From Ephemerocybe angulata (lineage: Eukaryota; Basidiomycota; Agaricomycetes; Agaricales; Psathyrellaceae), in NCBI GenBank assembly GCA_013368325.1, contig JAACJK010000222.1, positions 682,001-746,000 on the forward strand: a stretch of 64,000 bases of DNA. The letters run 5' to 3'. Positions within the stretch are counted from its first letter, which is position 1; the number at the start of each line of letters is the position of its first letter. Both the position numbers and the translations under genes were made by a program. The notes below the pieces were generated by a model. That model made no database searches. It was not told the origin of the DNA and saw only the letters and a list, made by a program, of their open reading frames with translations. Below, piece after piece: positions 1 through 8,991 of this stretch.

Positions 1-3000
1 CAAACCAACAAGGCGTAAGTAAGCAAACTCGTCGTGTAATGTGGAGGAAGAAAGGAAGGAAGGAAGGAGCACTCACAGCAGGCGCACCACGATCGAGGTA
101 GTACAAGTACTGGTCCAGGGTATCACAATAAAGCTGCACGGTAACGATCTCCTCAATCGCCGAGTTCGCAATCCGAAGCGCTTTCTGCAAGCACTCCAAC
201 ACCCGCTTACTATCCTGATGCGGGAACTAGAAAAACGGTCAACAAAGATCGAAATAAGTGACCAATTCGAACTCACAGATTTCGGACTAGGCTCAGGCTC
301 ATCCTTCGACTTCTCCGGTGACCCCTCCTTCTCCGACAACTCAGGCGTCCCAGGGGGCGACGCCTCCTTCTCCTTCACCTCCTTCTCCTTCCCACCCTCC
401 TTCTCCCCCGCCTTCTGCGCCTCCCCATCACCAACACGCGGCGCCGCCCCCCCAACCTGCCACCACAAATGACTCGCCAACCCCACCGCCGTCGCCTGAT
501 GGCTCTTCTTCAGCAGCTTCGCCCCATGCAACGCCGCCTTCGTAATCAACGTATCATAATTATCGCTCCCAAACACCCTTGCCCCGCCAGCGTCCCAATA
601 ATAAGTGTAATCGCCTGCAGCTGCGCTCTCGACTCCGAAATGGCATCCTCGTACACGCTGAAGGCCTGCACGTAAAAGTCGTACGCGAGGTCTTCGAAGC
701 CGCATTCGTCTGCGATTTGCGCGGCGAGGAGGAAGAGCCGCAGCGCGATGGAGGGCGCTTCGACTTGGTTTGCGAGGATGGACGTGAGTTGGCGGACAAA
801 CTTGAGGATCGTCGCGACTTTCGTTTGCCAGTCATTTTCCTATTAAAAGCAATTAAAGTCAGACGGCAGCTACCACAGTAGTCAGGTACAGTTTTGTAAG
901 AACTTACGACGTGCTCCCGAATCTTGTACCGGCGGCACAGCTTAATAGACGAAGTAATAAGCGCAGGGAATGTGAACCGCATTCGCTCGCCCCCCATATC
1001 GAAATGTCTCCGCGCAGTCTGCAAAAGCTCAAACTGCACATCCAACGACTCCGCCTTAAACAAATGCACCATCCTCGCCACCCACCCCTGCTCCTCCGCC
1101 ATCTCCTCCCTCTCCAAAAAGAAAGGCCCCTGCCGCCTCGCCGCCGGCTGCCCATTCACCTGCGCCGCGCCGGCGTTCGGGTTCACGTCGCTCTGGTCTT
1201 TGATGAGAACATGGCAAAGATCCAACACCCCATCCACGTCTTCCGGTGTCTCCACGATCGTCTCGTTCTTCAACACAGACGAAACAAGCGAGTGTGCAAT
1301 GGAGCGCCGTGTCGAAAACAATTGTCTTGAGAGAAGGGGGCCAAAGTTCGGAATGGCGAGGAGGGTGAGCACCGACTGGTACGAGTTGATGGGTGCAACA
1401 AGCAGGGCAGCGAGGTTGGATGTAGTCTGCTGCACATGAAGGTCCGGACTGTCCTTGAACTCCTTGATCTTGTCAGCTGCAAATCCGAGTACTTGGTCCA
1501 CATATTCCAGCCGGTCCGGGTAGCAGCTAACAGAAAGGTTCGTGAGCGACACCAGAAGCGCGGTGATATCCTGGATCGACAGGTCAGGCCGGGCCTTGAT
1601 GAGATTGACCACCTGCTTCCAAAACACCTCAAACAACTGCACATTCTCCGGGATGCCTCTAAACTTGTGCACCGGACTGCCCTCCCTCTCTTTACCCTTC
1701 TCCTCTGCCGTGGGCGTGGGCGGCGGTGACTTCTCTGCAGGGGTGAACGGCGTCTGCGGCGTCTCTGGTGTTTGCGGTACAGCCCACGCATTCGACTCCG
1801 AGCTCGGGGAGGTGGGCGACATCGGCGGGGACCCCAGCTTCTGTTCTCTCGCGCGGGCCTTCTGCAGCTTGACCTTCTCCGCCAGCCGGCGCGCGGCAGC
1901 CTCCTCCTGCCTCTTCGTCTCCTCCGGATCCTCATTCTCCGCCTCCCTCGCAGCATACGACGCGAGCCTATCAATAAGCGCGATAACGATTTGCTTGATG
2001 TTGACTTTTGGGTGGAGCTGCGCGGTCGCGCTGAGGAAGGGGCCGAGGGTATGCAGATGGAATTCGTCCGAGAAAACCTGGATGACGACCTCCATCAAGT
2101 ATTCCTGAGCGATCACGTCCTTGCAGCTGACGACCTGTTCGAGGATGCTCGGGAGTATGATGCGTTGGTATAGGTCGAGGTCGACGCCGTCGAGTTGGGA
2201 GAGCCGGACGAGGTTGGTGCCAACCAGAATCCGCAGCTCGCGCCGCTCCATCTCGCGTTTCTCCCGGTCGCGCGAGTGGCCCTGGTGTTGCAGGCGCACC
2301 CATAGCTTGTTCATCTCGATGAAGTTGCTAAGCAGGAATTCGATGGAGTCCTGCAGGCACCCGCCAGGGCTGCATGCAGAGCGGGTCGGTCAGTTAACAA
2401 GCAAAGTGGAGAACGAGGACATATGACGCGCACCCCGATGCCTGGCCGATGGGCAGGTGGTCTCTGGTCTGCCCGCTGAGATAGTGCCGCAAAAAGAGTC
2501 CTCTAACAGGATTGAGCACACCGCGCGACATCTCCAGCATATCCTTCATCACCTCCTTCACTTGGGCGTCCGGCACGGACATGTACACCGAGCCGATGGT
2601 GATCATGAGGTATAGCCGCGGTACGATGTTTCCTGCATACTGGACGAGCTCGTACAGCTCTGGAAGGTTGTGTCGCCCGGATGTATGCGCTTCATAGAGG
2701 TAGTTTGAGAGGTATCTGAGCGCATCGAATATGGCCATATCTGAACTTGATTAGCGAGGGTCCACAGAGTCGGGGTTGCGCGCTTACAGAGTTCGTAGTA
2801 CTGTTTCGGCGACAGCGAGGACGTCCGGAGCTCTGCCAGCATCAGACTCGCGCTCTTCAGTGCATCCATAAGTTGGTCCAGTTCCTGTCAACGATCCGAA
2901 CATGAGATTAAGGGGTTTGGAGGCGGTTCGGGTCAGTTGAAATGCCATACCAGATGGCGCTTCATCTGCTGAACCTGTATTTTTACAGTATTCAGCGCTT

Positions 3001-3055
3001 CGCTGAGGAGCTTTCCCTCCTCAATGGGCCCGACCGCCGCCGGTGTTGTCGCCAT
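1..3055 (-). CDS. VPS35: VPS35, retromer cargo-recognition subunit (3' partial, one apparent frameshift)
   Basis: Vps35 is the alpha-solenoid backbone of the retromer complex, which retrieves cargo from endosomes to the Golgi. The family assignment is clear: after splicing, exon 1 reads EEGKLLSEALNTVKIQ, then DQLMDALKSASLMLAELRTS, YNLYE, NIVPRLYLMITIGSVYMSV, and the hallmark NKLWVRLQHQGHSRDREK followed by ILVGTNLVRLSQLDGVD. Introns lie near 2885-2950, 2740-2786, 2372-2430, 846-905 and 226-275. A variable Ser/Pro/Glu-rich linker is encoded at about 1680-1900. The last visible exon (about 75-225) encodes KRVLECLQKALRIANSAIEE; its donor is at about 75, and the gene runs off the left edge. The frame is broken at the C4 tract 582-585: IITLIIGTLAG is in one frame and ARVFGSDNYD in another, and one extra base would rejoin them. 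An in-frame ATG at 3115 would add 20 residues, mostly a Thr run from a GTC repeat. I prefer 3055, which starts just before the conserved part. Confidence 0.93.
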
Positions 3056-3079
3056 CGTCGTCGTCGTCGTCGTCGTCGG
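3056..3079. repeat. GTC trinucleotide microsatellite
   Basis: About eight GTC units lie immediately upstream of the preferred VPS35 start. If the upstream ATG at 3115 is used they encode a polythreonine stretch; otherwise they are in the 5' leader. Confidence 0.8.
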
Positions 3080-3254
3080 AGTTAATGGCGAGCTCGCTGT
3101 TCGACGCTGCGGCACCGGGCGCCATCACTCCATGTTTGCCTGTGTTAGGCTGAAATCTGGGGATAGGGGCGAAGGCCTGAGAGTCTGAGCGCAAGTGAAT
3201 TTCTGCTGCTAGGACAAGCCCCATGACCAGGTAGATTATAGGTACAGGGCTACG

Positions 3255-4170
3255 AAAGATTCAGCGGATACCTCCTCCCTCCTTCAGCTGTGGGTTCTCG
3301 CTCGGGAGATGAAATGTCCTGGATAAAGCCTTCGAAGTGGTGTCCATGGCCGCGAAGGTCAAGAAGCTGTCGTGCACAAGGTCATTACCAAAAATCCGCG
3401 CAGAGAAAGCAGTATGTACGTACGATACTTGGGCAATTATCTCGTCCTGAGTGGGCCTGTCCTTCTCCGGACCAGACATATTATTCCTGACTTCATCTCT
3501 TGTCAATGCATGAAATTTTAATACCGAGCATTAAGACTCGCTCACCCAGAGTGGTCATCCTTCACACCTGCAATCCTGTTCGACAAGTAATCCCCCCTTT
3601 CCAACGCCCTCTGCGGCGTCTCCTCGAAGATACCTTTAGATGTATTCCACATCATATCTACCATGTCCCTGATCGCGTGTAACATTGGCTATGGTAGCGC
3701 ATTGATAGCCTTACGCTGAAAAGCGGGCGTGCCAACGTTCTCGACCCCAGGAACAACAATTCGGAAGGTCATGATCAGTCCGTTGTTCATCGATGCTTTA
3801 TAAAGGTATCGTTAGCAAGGAGACAGGCGAAAATATAGGCTACGAGCAGCTACTTACAACAGATGCTTCACACTCGGGCCGTACGGATGTTGCGGCCCAT
3901 CAGGTTCAAGCGAGTCAAACGGAAACGCAAATCCACTCTGCCCAATAAGTTCCAGCGCATTGACAGTGCGAGTCATCCACGAGGCCAAATCGAACTGGGG
4001 TCCAACATCGTCAGATGCGACCGCGTTCCCCCCAGCCTAAATTGCGACCCACTTCGGTTTCACCGCCGGTACTGGACTCCGATGGAGGGATTACTCCATA
4101 ATATAGATCTCCGCCATTCCCATCGCAGAATACGATACCGCGAGAAGGCTAGGGCGAAGTCGCACTGTGC
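3255..4170 (-). pseudogene. Cytochrome P450 relic, truncated before the heme-binding end
   Basis: Decayed P450 on the minus strand, related to the two plus-strand P450 genes at 15.8-24.7 kb. Recognisable blocks in order: WMTRTVNALELIGQSGFAF then FDSLEPDGPQHPYG and SVKHLL (about 4015-3870); MNNGLIMTFRIVVPGVENVG (about 3790-3730); AIRDMVDMMWNTSKGIFEE (about 3680-3620); and the oxygen-binding I-helix TFAAMDTTSKALSRTF (about 3350-3300). Each aligns with the intact copies (for example LELIGQSGFGYSFDNLEPDG). The sequence stops directly after the I-helix. There is no ExxR K-helix, no PERW motif and no FxxGxRxCxG cysteine loop before VPS35 begins. Frames between blocks are disrupted. Upstream of 4020 similarity fades; a trace of the C-helix/PVFS region may extend to about 4170. 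It cannot encode a functional enzyme. Confidence 0.8.
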
Positions 4171-4880
4171 CAAAACTGTGCTTCGGCCTTCGGGGAGTCA
4201 GATTCTGAAAAGTATGGATATATATCCATGTTTCCCGGGGGTTTCTGACAGGTTTCTGAGCGAGCCATCCAACAAAGGTTAACCCGAGGCTAACCATAGC
4301 CGTGAAGTAAGGCGTAGCAACAGGTTGGGCACGCGCGTGGGTGTATCGTCTTCAAGCGCACAAAACGTGTCGCGAATATAGTTTACTTTGATTGAATATG
4401 TTAACGACCCCCTGCCATGAAGCAGATTGGATGAGTAAATCATGGACCCTGCATGGACCCAGAGTGAGAGCGTACCGAAACTTTCGAATGCCTGGCATTG
4501 TCAATACTCAAGGAGAACAGCTCATATTACCAGCGTTATGGCGTTCATCTTTCTAGAGCCAAAACGCCAGAAAGGTTGAGATGTTGATGCAGAGCTATGT
4601 TGGAGGCAGAAGGCAAGATGCACTTCATTTGCCAATCACTTGCACTTCAACGCGCACAATTGTGTCCACAATAAACGCCACATTTGGTCCGTGCGCGGCG
4701 TGGGCGCTTAACCGAAATGCAGGTTCAAAGTCCGCCACCTCCTCTTGTTTCGGACCCCCACCATGACAATGGTTGGACGATCAGCCCAAGCAAACGCGTC
4801 ACTGTCAGCCGCCTGGGCCGGCCGAAACCACATTTGAGTCGAGACACGGCTAGGAGGCTGACGGGCTCCTATCCTGTTGG
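4171..4880. other. Intergenic region, no gene seen
   Basis: Only short incidental frames. The sequence lies between the decayed upstream end of the P450 relic and the promoter of the hairpin-array unit. No repeat or RNA gene is recognised. Confidence 0.5.
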
Positions 4881-4885
4881 TGGGG

Positions 4886-4892
4886 TATAAAG
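4886..4892 (+). promoter_or_regulatory. TATA box of the hairpin-array transcription unit
   Basis: TATAAAG, followed by a GC-rich stretch and then a long CT-rich tract (about 4915-4985). This is the layout of strongly transcribed basidiomycete promoters. It supports real transcription on the plus strand through the repeats that follow. Confidence 0.6.
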
Positions 4893-5230
4893 GGCGGGCG
4901 TACAGGACTCCTTTCCAGCCATCTCGAAGTCGCCTCTTTCCCTCTCCAAGCTCTCTCCTCTCATCACCACTCCCGAGCAGCATACCACGCCGAGTGACTT
5001 CGCCATCGACCATCATCTATCCGCATTGCTTGTCATCATCATCACCAACGCCAATGAAAAGCTCCCTCTCACATGAGGTATGTGTCTGGCTCGCTCCTTT
5101 TATCAACTATCTATTCGATATCTGTCTAACCTTCGCTAACGCGAGCCCAGCTTCTCTACCACGAGCAACTCGCCGCACGCAATACACACGACAATGACGA
5201 CGCCACGCCGCGCTTTCGGAGCGCACTGGT

Positions 5231-5355
5231 CCCATACTCTGGAGCTGGGGTACGTCTCTCCCTCCCACTATGGCCTTCGATTCTGACTTCCTTCCTCCCA
5301 ATGTAGCGCAAACTGGCCTAAATGGAATCAAGCATCCTCAGCTTCGGGGTATGGG
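5231..5355 (+). repeat. Hairpin cassette 1
   Basis: Left arm 5231-5250 and right arm 5336-5355 pair over 20 positions; the four non-Watson-Crick positions are all G-U in the plus-strand RNA. Intron 5250-5306; loop segment 5307-5335. Confidence 0.75.
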
Positions 5356-5474
5356 CATCTGCCTCGCCTCCCGCCTCCGCCTGTCTTGCTCTTGATCGCC
5401 CTCTCAATGACTTACAACCCAGCACTACAGGCCGTCCACCTTCACCGCTCGGCTGACATTTCTGGAGCGCAATT

Positions 5475-5601
5475 CCCATACTTTGGAGCTGGGGTACGCC
5501 TTCTTCACCTTTCAGTTCAGCCATCGATTCTGATACCTCGCCGTCGTCGCAGCGCAAACTGACGTATATGGAATCAAGCATCCTCAGCTTCGGGGTATGG
5601 G
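5475..5601 (+). repeat. Hairpin cassette 2
   Basis: Left arm 5475-5494, right arm 5582-5601, 20 pairs including five G-U. Intron 5494-5552; the loop segment starts at 5553 and is again 29 nt before the right arm. Nearly identical to cassette 1 outside the intron, whose sequence differs. Confidence 0.75.
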
Positions 5602-5704
5602 CTACTTCGCAGCGATCACCCGCCACCAACGCATTCCTCTTCGCCTTCACCGAGCATGATTAGCTCACCCTCGAGAATAGCGTAGGACCTCGTGGAACCC
5701 AACG

Positions 5705-5822
5705 TCCGTATCTGGTGCTGGGGTGCGTTTCTTATCCCACTTACCCCGCCCCATCTTTCTGACTTTCAGTTTAGCGCAAACTGACCTAAATGGATTCACG
5801 CATCCTCAGCCCCAGATACGGA
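5705..5822 (+). repeat. Hairpin cassette 3
   Basis: Left arm 5705-5723, right arm 5804-5822, with one U-C mismatch. The outer stem sequence (CCGTATCTGG with CCAGATACGG) differs from cassettes 1 and 2 on both arms, that is, with compensating changes. Intron 5723-5774, loop segment from 5775. Confidence 0.75.
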
Positions 5823-5886
5823 GTTACCTTACGGATCTCTCCTGGTCGCCCTGCCCATTGATGATTAAGTTCTAGGGCAGCCGTCT

Positions 5887-6000
5887 CGTATCTCACAGCT
5901 TGGGTAGGTGTGCTCGTATCTCTCCTTGGCCCTGGACTTCTTTCTGATGACAATGCTCGCAGCGTAACCTGTTCTGAAGTCATACACCAACTCAGATACC
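5887..6000 (+). repeat. Hairpin cassette 4 (degenerate)
   Basis: GTATCT at the left (about 5888-5893) pairs with AGATAC near 5994-5999; the inner stem is weak. Intron 5904-5962. The conserved loop start is changed to CGTAACCTG. It follows a TTGATGATTAAGTTCTAG block that recurs before cassette 6. Confidence 0.5.
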
Positions 6001-6055
6001 CACCCGACTATGTATTTCCGTTTCGCCGGCATCGCTCTTAGGAGCATCGCGTTCG

Positions 6056-6169
6056 GACCTGGAGCTGGGGTAAGTGGAACCTCCCCTCCCCTGTACACTT
6101 CCCATCCTAATGTTGGTGTTCTGCAGCGCAAACTGACCTATATGGAATCACGCATCCTCAGCTCCGGTC
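6056..6169 (+). repeat. Hairpin cassette 5
   Basis: Left arm 6056-6070 and right arm 6156-6169 pair over 14 positions with a one-base bulge. Intron 6070-6126; loop segment from 6127, again 29 nt before the right arm and nearly identical to that of cassette 2. Confidence 0.7.
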
Positions 6170-6219
6170 GATCTTCGTCCGACTGCCTTTTGATGATTAA
6201 GTTCTAGGGCAGCCATCTC

Positions 6220-6332
6220 GTGTCTCATAGCTGGGGTACTCCCGTCCGCTTGCTTCCCGATTTCGACTCTATGCTAATCGTTCCTCTTTCAGCGCAATCC
6301 TACCCTCGTGGTCATGCGTCCAGCTCAGACAC
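6220..6332 (+). repeat. Hairpin cassette 6
   Basis: GTGTCT (6220-6225) pairs with AGACAC (6327-6332), and AGCTGG pairs with CCAGCT, with a small internal loop. Intron 6236-6292 with a CTAAT branch point. The loop segment begins CGCAATCCTACC. In one frame it ends at a TAG near 6378. Confidence 0.6.
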
Positions 6333-6456
6333 CCCCTCGATGAAGGCGGGTAATTTAGGACTCGGGCTCGAGGAGTAGTACTGCACCTTGTTCCTTCCCG
6401 CCTACAAGCGTTGAGGGGCTGACCTTTCCCATTTTCCTTTCTCTCTCATTGTTTGT

Positions 6457-6468
6457 AATAAATAAATA
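6457..6468 (+). terminator. Polyadenylation signal of the hairpin-array unit
   Basis: AATAAATAAATA about 80 nt after the last open frame of the unit. Confidence 0.5.
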
Positions 6469-6470
6469 GA

Positions 6471-7070
6471 GCACCCCCATCTCAGATTTTTCGAAGCCGT
6501 CTATCAGTTTCAATGTGCCCCAGTTTCCACAACTGAAGGGAAAACCCTCTCAACAGTTGCAGGGTCCCCCGAACCCTCCTTCTTCTCCAACTCCACGCTG
6601 AATGCATCGGACAAACCCCAAAACCCAGTGCCTTTGTTCCAACTTCTTGACCAACTTGGTTGTTGCATTTACCTTTCCTTTGGCGGTTAGGCTCTGAACA
6701 TTCGGCGCCGTTGAGTAATTATGAGCTTGTGAGTGAGCACCGTACTCTGCTCTTGGTCGTGGCGATATGTAATATTATCCCCCATTCGAATGCTACCCAC
6801 CGTGCGTGCCGTCGTTGAAAGTACCTTTCGCATTTAGCACCGGGGCCTCGGGCGGCAGGACGGGCTGGTCTCTCGATACACTTGGGGGATGCCCAGGTAG
6901 GTAGGTACTTAGGTAGGTATGTCAAGGGCGTTGTGGTCCCACTCCGGAACTACCGCACAGGAGTGCGAAGGAGGACAGTGTTTCCAGACAGCCGCCGAGC
7001 ACACAGTGCAAGGATCAAGAACCCAGCCGATTGTGCGGTTATATTTTGATTTGTGCTATCCATATTTCAA
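6471..7070. other. Intergenic region with a short GGTA-type microsatellite
   Basis: No gene seen. Around 6895-6922 there is a degenerate GTAG/GTAC-rich tandem tract (GGTAGGTAGGTACTTAGGTA). Confidence 0.5.
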
Positions 7071-7152
7071 GGCGCTATAGTGTAGTGGTTATCACCCCAG
7101 ATTCTGACCTCAGGATCTTCTGGGAACCCAGGTTCGATCCCTGGTAGCGCCT
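7071..7152 (+). tRNA. tRNA-Gln, anticodon CTG, with a 10-nt intron
   Basis: Full cloverleaf by eye. Acceptor arms GGCGCTA and TAGCGCC (7071-7077 with 7145-7151), then T as discriminator. The D region is ATAGTGTAGTGGTTATCA, as in fungal tRNA-Gln. The anticodon stem is CCAGA (7097-7101) with TCTGG (7119-7123); the T arm is CCAGG-TTCGATC-CCTGG. Seventeen nt lie between the anticodon stems, fitting a 7-nt loop (TTCTGA...T, anticodon 7104-7106) plus a 10-nt intron at 7108-7117 directly after position 37. A T-rich tract at 7190-7200 could terminate Pol III. Confidence 0.93.
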
Positions 7153-7593
7153 GAGCACACTTCTTTTTGCACTACTCAACACGACCCTTACTTTTTTTTT
7201 GGCTTTTGCCCAAGTCCTGAATCCTGAATCCTGGTTTTGCTGCTTGCGGCCTGCCAGTCGCACGACTCGCGGGTTTCCAGCCAGACATATGATGCTGCAT
7301 GACTCAAAGCCCTTGCAAAACCCTTTCGGTCCTCGACTTTCGCTGGGAGTGGGCTTCAGATTAGGTGTATCGAGTAGCTCAAAGATTGCGTGATACAGCG
7401 GTATACGTTGGAGGTGGCCACCACCTTTCTGAAAGGACTAACAACCTCACGTATGTGTCCAAATAACCTTATGATAGTCAGTTGTACAAGTTTCTGTGCT
7501 GAGGTGTGAATGGTTGAATATGCATGCGCGGGGAGATAGAGAGTGGGGGAGCATAACAACCGCGAAATGAGGATTCAAATGCTACTACCGCGC
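7153..7593. other. Intergenic region between tRNA and F-box gene
   Basis: Contains the T run at 7190-7200 downstream of the tRNA and the 3' flank of the minus-strand F-box gene. No further gene seen. Confidence 0.5.
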
Positions 7594-8991
7594 CTATTGA
7601 AAGTTGAATTTGCTCCGGGGCGTAACTTTCAATCGACCCGCGACACCGGAGAACGCAGGGTCGCCTAGAAGTGCCCTCCAAGTATTCATTTCCTTATCCT
7701 CCCCCGCGATAGTCATCGATAGAGAAGGGCAGTGTGTTGTTGACAACGGTCCCTGTAGCAGTTGCACGAGATCCATGGCATGGTTATGGGCGTACTGCAA
7801 TGTAAAGCTCCTCAACGCCCCGAAACCCCCTGGTGGAGGAGCTGCCGCAGCCCAGTTCTGCACAATCGCGCGGAATCTGTAAGGATAGGGCGAATTGCTA
7901 CGGAATTGAGCACCTGTGTACAGTGTGAGACTCTCAAGCTTTTTGAGGCCGCTGAGGGCCTGCACAAGCCATCGTTCTGGCTGTTCTGCCTGCATAGGCC
8001 AAGGCGGGAGTCGGATTGTGAGGTGCTTCAGACACGCGAAGTTTGCCCTGTGGATGAACATGCACTCGGGTGACCCGGTCACTTGGTGATTGTGGAGATA
8101 GCTGTCGGCGTCGTGGATGGTGAGCGAGACCAAAGGTAATTCATCCCGGACGTATTTGGGAGCGTCGGATAGCGAGATCTGCGGGATCCGCTCGGGCCAT
8201 GAGGCCCATGACTCGTCAGGATCGAAGGGCTTGATGAGCTCGGCCGTCTCGAGATTTGGGCAGTTGACGAGCAGTTGCATCCAGTCTAAAGGGGATACCT
8301 GCCTGGTAGGGCATCCCTTCAATCTAACCACCCTTAGCTGATTCCAGGGCATCGCGAATTTCCCCGGCGACGCCATGTCCAACATAAAGTGTGCCTCGTT
8401 TAACTTCGGAGTTTTAGTACCCTTGAATGCATCTATCATCCGCAGCGTCTTCACATCATTACTCGTCATGCTCGCCCGCACCGAAGCATGAATTCCAACC
8501 TTCACGAGCTCGCCAAACTGAGGGACCTGCGACAATTCTCGCAGATAGTCCAGATGCGATGCCGAGGTCATGGCAATCTTCAGTGTCCTAAGCCTTGCAG
8601 AGAATTCGACAATGATGGGGAAGAGCTGGGATATGAGGCAGGTTTCCGCCTTGTCCGACGCCTCCTCGCCGAGCACCAGAGTGTGGCTTCCACCTGTGCG
8701 ATGGAACCACCGTTGTATATTTCCGGACTGGATAAAACGATCGCGCTGATTGCCGCCTATCTTGAACTTGAAGTTCCTTGAGGTAGAGAACATGACGGTG
8801 TCCCATAGTCGTGGTTCTGAAAAAGCTATTTCGCGCCAGCGAGAGCAGACCTGCGACACGATTGTGGGGGAATAGGATGGGTGGATGCGATCGCAGTCTC
8901 GTTTGGGTAAGGTCAAGAGAAATATTTCTCTGAGAATCTCGTAGGGTACTTCATCTTGGGGTTTGAGCTGAGTGACCTTCGTAGACGACAT
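7594..8991 (-). CDS. F-box domain protein with C-terminal leucine-rich region
   Basis: Single-exon gene of about 465 residues. The N-terminus carries an F-box: EVPYEILREIFLLTLPKRDC followed by VSQVCSRWREIAFSEPRLWD. That is the Skp1-binding module of SCF ubiquitin-ligase adaptors. The rest is irregular leucine-rich sequence (LRTLKIAM, LRVVRLKGCP, LETAELIKPF, LKHLTIRLPP, LESLTLYTG), typical of the expanded Agaricomycete F-box family. I chose the ATG at 8991 (MSSTKVTQLKPQDE), close before the F-box. An in-frame ATG at 9273 would add 94 residues of low quality and would overlap the 3' end of the aldo-keto reductase gene. Substrates are unknown. Confidence 0.85.
   Translation of the reverse strand: MSSTKVTQLKPQDEVPYEILREIFLLTLPKRDCDRIHPSYSPTIVSQVCSRWREIAFSEPRLWDTVMFSTSRNFKFKIGGNQRDRFIQSGNIQRWFHRTGGSHTLVLGEEASDKAETCLISQLFPIIVEFSARLRTLKIAMTSASHLDYLRELSQVPQFGELVKVGIHASVRASMTSNDVKTLRMIDAFKGTKTPKLNEAHFMLDMASPGKFAMPWNQLRVVRLKGCPTRQVSPLDWMQLLVNCPNLETAELIKPFDPDESWASWPERIPQISLSDAPKYVRDELPLVSLTIHDADSYLHNHQVTGSPECMFIHRANFACLKHLTIRLPPWPMQAEQPERWLVQALSGLKKLESLTLYTGAQFRSNSPYPYRFRAIVQNWAAAAPPPGGFGALRSFTLQYAHNHAMDLVQLLQGPLSTTHCPSLSMTIAGEDKEMNTWRALLGDPAFSGVAGRLKVTPRSKFNFQ

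Larger units (their letters stand above)
4915..6470 (+). other. Multi-exon transcription unit built from six intron-split hairpin cassettes (unknown; structured RNA or short-exon peptide gene)
   Basis: I do not recognise this gene. A TATA box, CT-rich leader, many good GT-AG introns with CTAAC/CTGAC branch points, and a terminal AATAAATAAATA (6457-6468) indicate a transcribed, spliced unit. The first plausible exon starts at ATG 5054 (MKSSLSHE, donor at 5078) and continues at 5151. Six paralogous cassettes follow. Each has a left arm ending in GCTGGG exactly at a 5' splice site, a 52-59 nt intron, a conserved segment beginning CGCAAACTGACC, and a right arm complementary to the left arm. Splicing would bring the arms together around a loop of about 29 nt. 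Coding potential is ambiguous: one frame reads WSWAQTDLYGITHPQLR-like peptides in most cassettes, while other joins skip the loop exon and give an arginine/serine-rich open frame. Both the non-coding and the coding reading remain possible. Confidence 0.5.

Noticed and set aside
318..545. Pro/Ser-rich plus-strand frame within VPS35
   Set aside because: It is the antisense shadow of the Glu/Lys/Ser-rich VPS35 linker; composition alone keeps it open.
5107..5650. Minus-strand frames with repeated HTPKLRMLDSI
   Set aside because: They only reflect the reverse complement of the conserved loop and right-arm sequence of the hairpin cassettes; no start context, introns or promoter on that strand.
5856..5962. 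C/D-box snoRNA starting at TGATGA
   Set aside because: A C-box-like TGATGA is present but no properly spaced CTGA D box with a terminal stem occurs in both copies.
5231..6332. Hairpin cassettes as MITEs with terminal inverted repeats
   Set aside because: No target duplications flank the units, they are tandem in one orientation, and splice sites sit at the same place in each; a structured or spliced gene explains more. MITE origin of the first unit is not excluded.
4915..6470. Basidiomycete lipopeptide mating pheromone gene
   Set aside because: No CaaX end (Cys-aliphatic-aliphatic-x) is encoded in any frame of the unit, and the exon number is far too high.
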